NCBI GenBank assembly: GCA_934597465.1
Contig: CAKTSC010000101.1
Coordinates: 1 to 5,989 of the forward strand
Reading direction: 5' to 3'
Length of the DNA: 5,989 bases
Source: an uncultured Dysosmobacter sp.
GTDB lineage: Bacteria; Bacillota; Clostridia; Oscillospirales; Oscillospiraceae
Part shown: positions 5,270 through 5,989 of the stretch, piece after piece
Position numbering within the stretch: position 1 is the first letter of the stretch
How the letters are laid out: each line of letters opens with the position of its first letter
The notes under the pieces: generated by a model
Seen by the model: only the letters and a program-made list of their open reading frames with translations
The model's database searches: none
Told to the model about the DNA's origin: nothing
Position numbers and translations under genes: made by a program

Positions 5270-5830
5270 AGTGAAAATTTTCTGATACTTCCCCTTTTGT
5301 GTGTAAAGTTGTTTCCCTTTTCATTTACTGAATTGAACCGCTTTTGCTGAAGGCTTCCCTTCTGCCGGCGTTTGGCGTTTTGAGGAAATTTCTGCTCCCG
5401 TTGGTTCTGGAAAAACGGGTACTCCCCTGTCCCAGCGCAGATGTCATATCTGTGGGCACGTTCGGCGAATCGCCGACTTTCGTCCGCAGATCGGCTGAGG
5501 CTGGGGCGCTGCGTTTGCATCCAGAGGCAGCTCCGGGACAGCTGCCATAAGAGGAGCGGCAATTTTGCTGCCGTCGCAAGCGGTACTTCGCACCGGTTTT
5601 GCGGTATGCAGCCGGTGTGTTCCCACCCTCCTTCCGGTTTACCGGTCTTCCTGCCGTCATTGTCTCCCGCGAAGGAACTTTATCGGCGTTGCCCTGGGCG
5701 GTGAACCCGGAGATGCAGGCATTCCGGATTGCCGATGGAGCTGCCGCTGTTCTGCAGCACCCAGGCGAACCGGGCGAAGGTATAGGCGGTGGTGCCACGG
5801 CAGCCGGGGATGCTGACCAGCATACCTCCG
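5270..5830. other. Gene-free region with a cluster of short dyads
   Basis: No reading frame in this stretch has a plausible ribosome site together with a recognisable protein. Part of it, especially about 5270-5420, is visibly AT-richer than the flanking genes. Several perfect short inverted repeats lie close together: 5438-5452 (5-bp arms), 5463-5475 (6-bp), 5526-5546 (7-bp, 7-nt loop), 5557-5573 (5-bp), 5591-5617 (6-bp, with an inner 3-bp stem) and 5634-5645 (5-bp). This may be a structured RNA, an interspersed repeat, or a decayed gene. I do not recognise a known RNA family in it. Confidence 0.4.
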
Positions 5831-5836
5831 CCCAGA

Positions 5837-5878
5837 AAAAGATCCCCCGGAGCGCGGACGCGCTCCGGGGGATCTTTT
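5837..5878 (-). terminator. Strong Rho-independent terminator, symmetric
   Basis: A perfect 20-bp inverted repeat (5837-5856 with 5859-5878) forms a long GC-rich hairpin with a minimal centre. On the - strand it ends in a run of five T and lies 51 nt after the stop of the gene at the right edge, which it most likely terminates. On the + strand it ends in four T, so it could also act in that direction, although no + strand gene precedes it. Confidence 0.9.
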
Positions 5879-5929
5879 CTATCGGTTGAGTTGGTCTTTC
5901 TTCGGTTCGGTTTTCGGATTGCGGTTAGC

Positions 5930-5989
5930 TCAGCCCTCCAGGGACTCGGCGGAAGCCTCCAGCTTCTCGATGAGCTCCCGGTACTTGGC
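5930..5989 (-). CDS. 3' end of an unidentified gene, cut by the window edge
   Basis: The last 19 codons of a - strand reading frame enter from the right edge and end in TGA at 5930-5932. The peptide ends in KYRELIEKLEASAESLEG, charged, helical and coiled-coil-like, with codon use like the neighbouring genes. A terminator follows 51 nt downstream, which supports a true gene end. The fragment is too short to name a family. Confidence 0.65.
   Translation of the reverse strand, partial: AKYRELIEKLEASAESLEG

Noticed and set aside
5133..5324. 64-codon N-terminal extension of SpoIIAA (ATG at 5324)
   Set aside because: SpoIIAA of known length starts at 5132; the extension lacks STAS similarity and covers the probable promoter and leader.
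5325..5798. 157-codon - strand frame in the gene-free region
   Set aside because: There is no ribosome site, the composition is strongly basic and low-complexity, and no motif is recognised; kept only as part of the unexplained region.
5599..5889. 96-codon + strand frame in the gene-free region
   Set aside because: Its 3' end runs through the 20-bp-stem terminator, it has no ribosome site, and the peptide is low in recognisable features.
1..5989. Search for CRISPR arrays, tRNA or rRNA genes and transposase or insertion-sequence ends
   Set aside because: No regularly spaced repeats, no tRNA- or rRNA-like segments and no transposase-like proteins or terminal inverted repeats with target duplications were seen. 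The LexA-box repeats are only two copies and are explained as operators.

Overview
The window is GC-rich and carries a complete spoIIA sporulation operon (spoIIAA-spoIIAB-sigF), a consensus sigma-A type promoter and LexA boxes of the Gram-positive (Bacillus/Clostridia) type. This points to a high-GC, endospore-forming Clostridia chromosome, most likely an Oscillospiraceae-like gut bacterium. The genus is an inference and cannot be fixed from this stretch.

Layout from left to right. (1) Positions 1-472 hold the 3' part of a HAD-superfamily hydrolase on the + strand, closed by a strong, probably bidirectional terminator. (2) Positions 511-1344 hold, on the - strand, a membrane-anchored XRE-type regulator (N-terminal helix-turn-helix, one transmembrane helix, outer domain) with its own promoter. 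(3) Positions 1461-3907 are a + strand operon driven by a near-perfect TTGACA-17-TATAAT promoter with two LexA-type boxes, one inside the -35/-10 spacer and one just after the -10. The operon encodes a 38-residue single-pass membrane peptide, a radical SAM protein with a C-terminal helix-hairpin-helix (family 'putative DNA modification/repair radical SAM protein'), and its usual partner, a DUF4130-type 'probable DNA metabolism protein'. (4) Positions 3672-5132 are the - strand spoIIA operon, convergent with and overlapping the repair operon by 236 bp. (5) Positions 5133-5836 carry no convincing gene but hold the spoIIA promoter region and a cluster of short dyads. (6) A 20-bp-stem terminator at 5837-5878 is followed by the 3' end of an unidentified - strand gene (5930-5989).

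How the parts work together. The spoIIA genes form the classical partner-switching module: SpoIIAB holds sigma-F inactive, dephosphorylated SpoIIAA releases it, and forespore transcription starts. The middle operon is the most interesting part. Its promoter predicts control by the SOS repressor. The radical SAM protein ends in QLSLF, a match to the bacterial beta-sliding-clamp-binding consensus, and the first gene is a tiny membrane peptide of the size of known SOS-induced toxins and division inhibitors. This suggests a DNA-damage-induced repair or DNA-modification system tied to the replisome. Its chemistry is, to my knowledge, not established.
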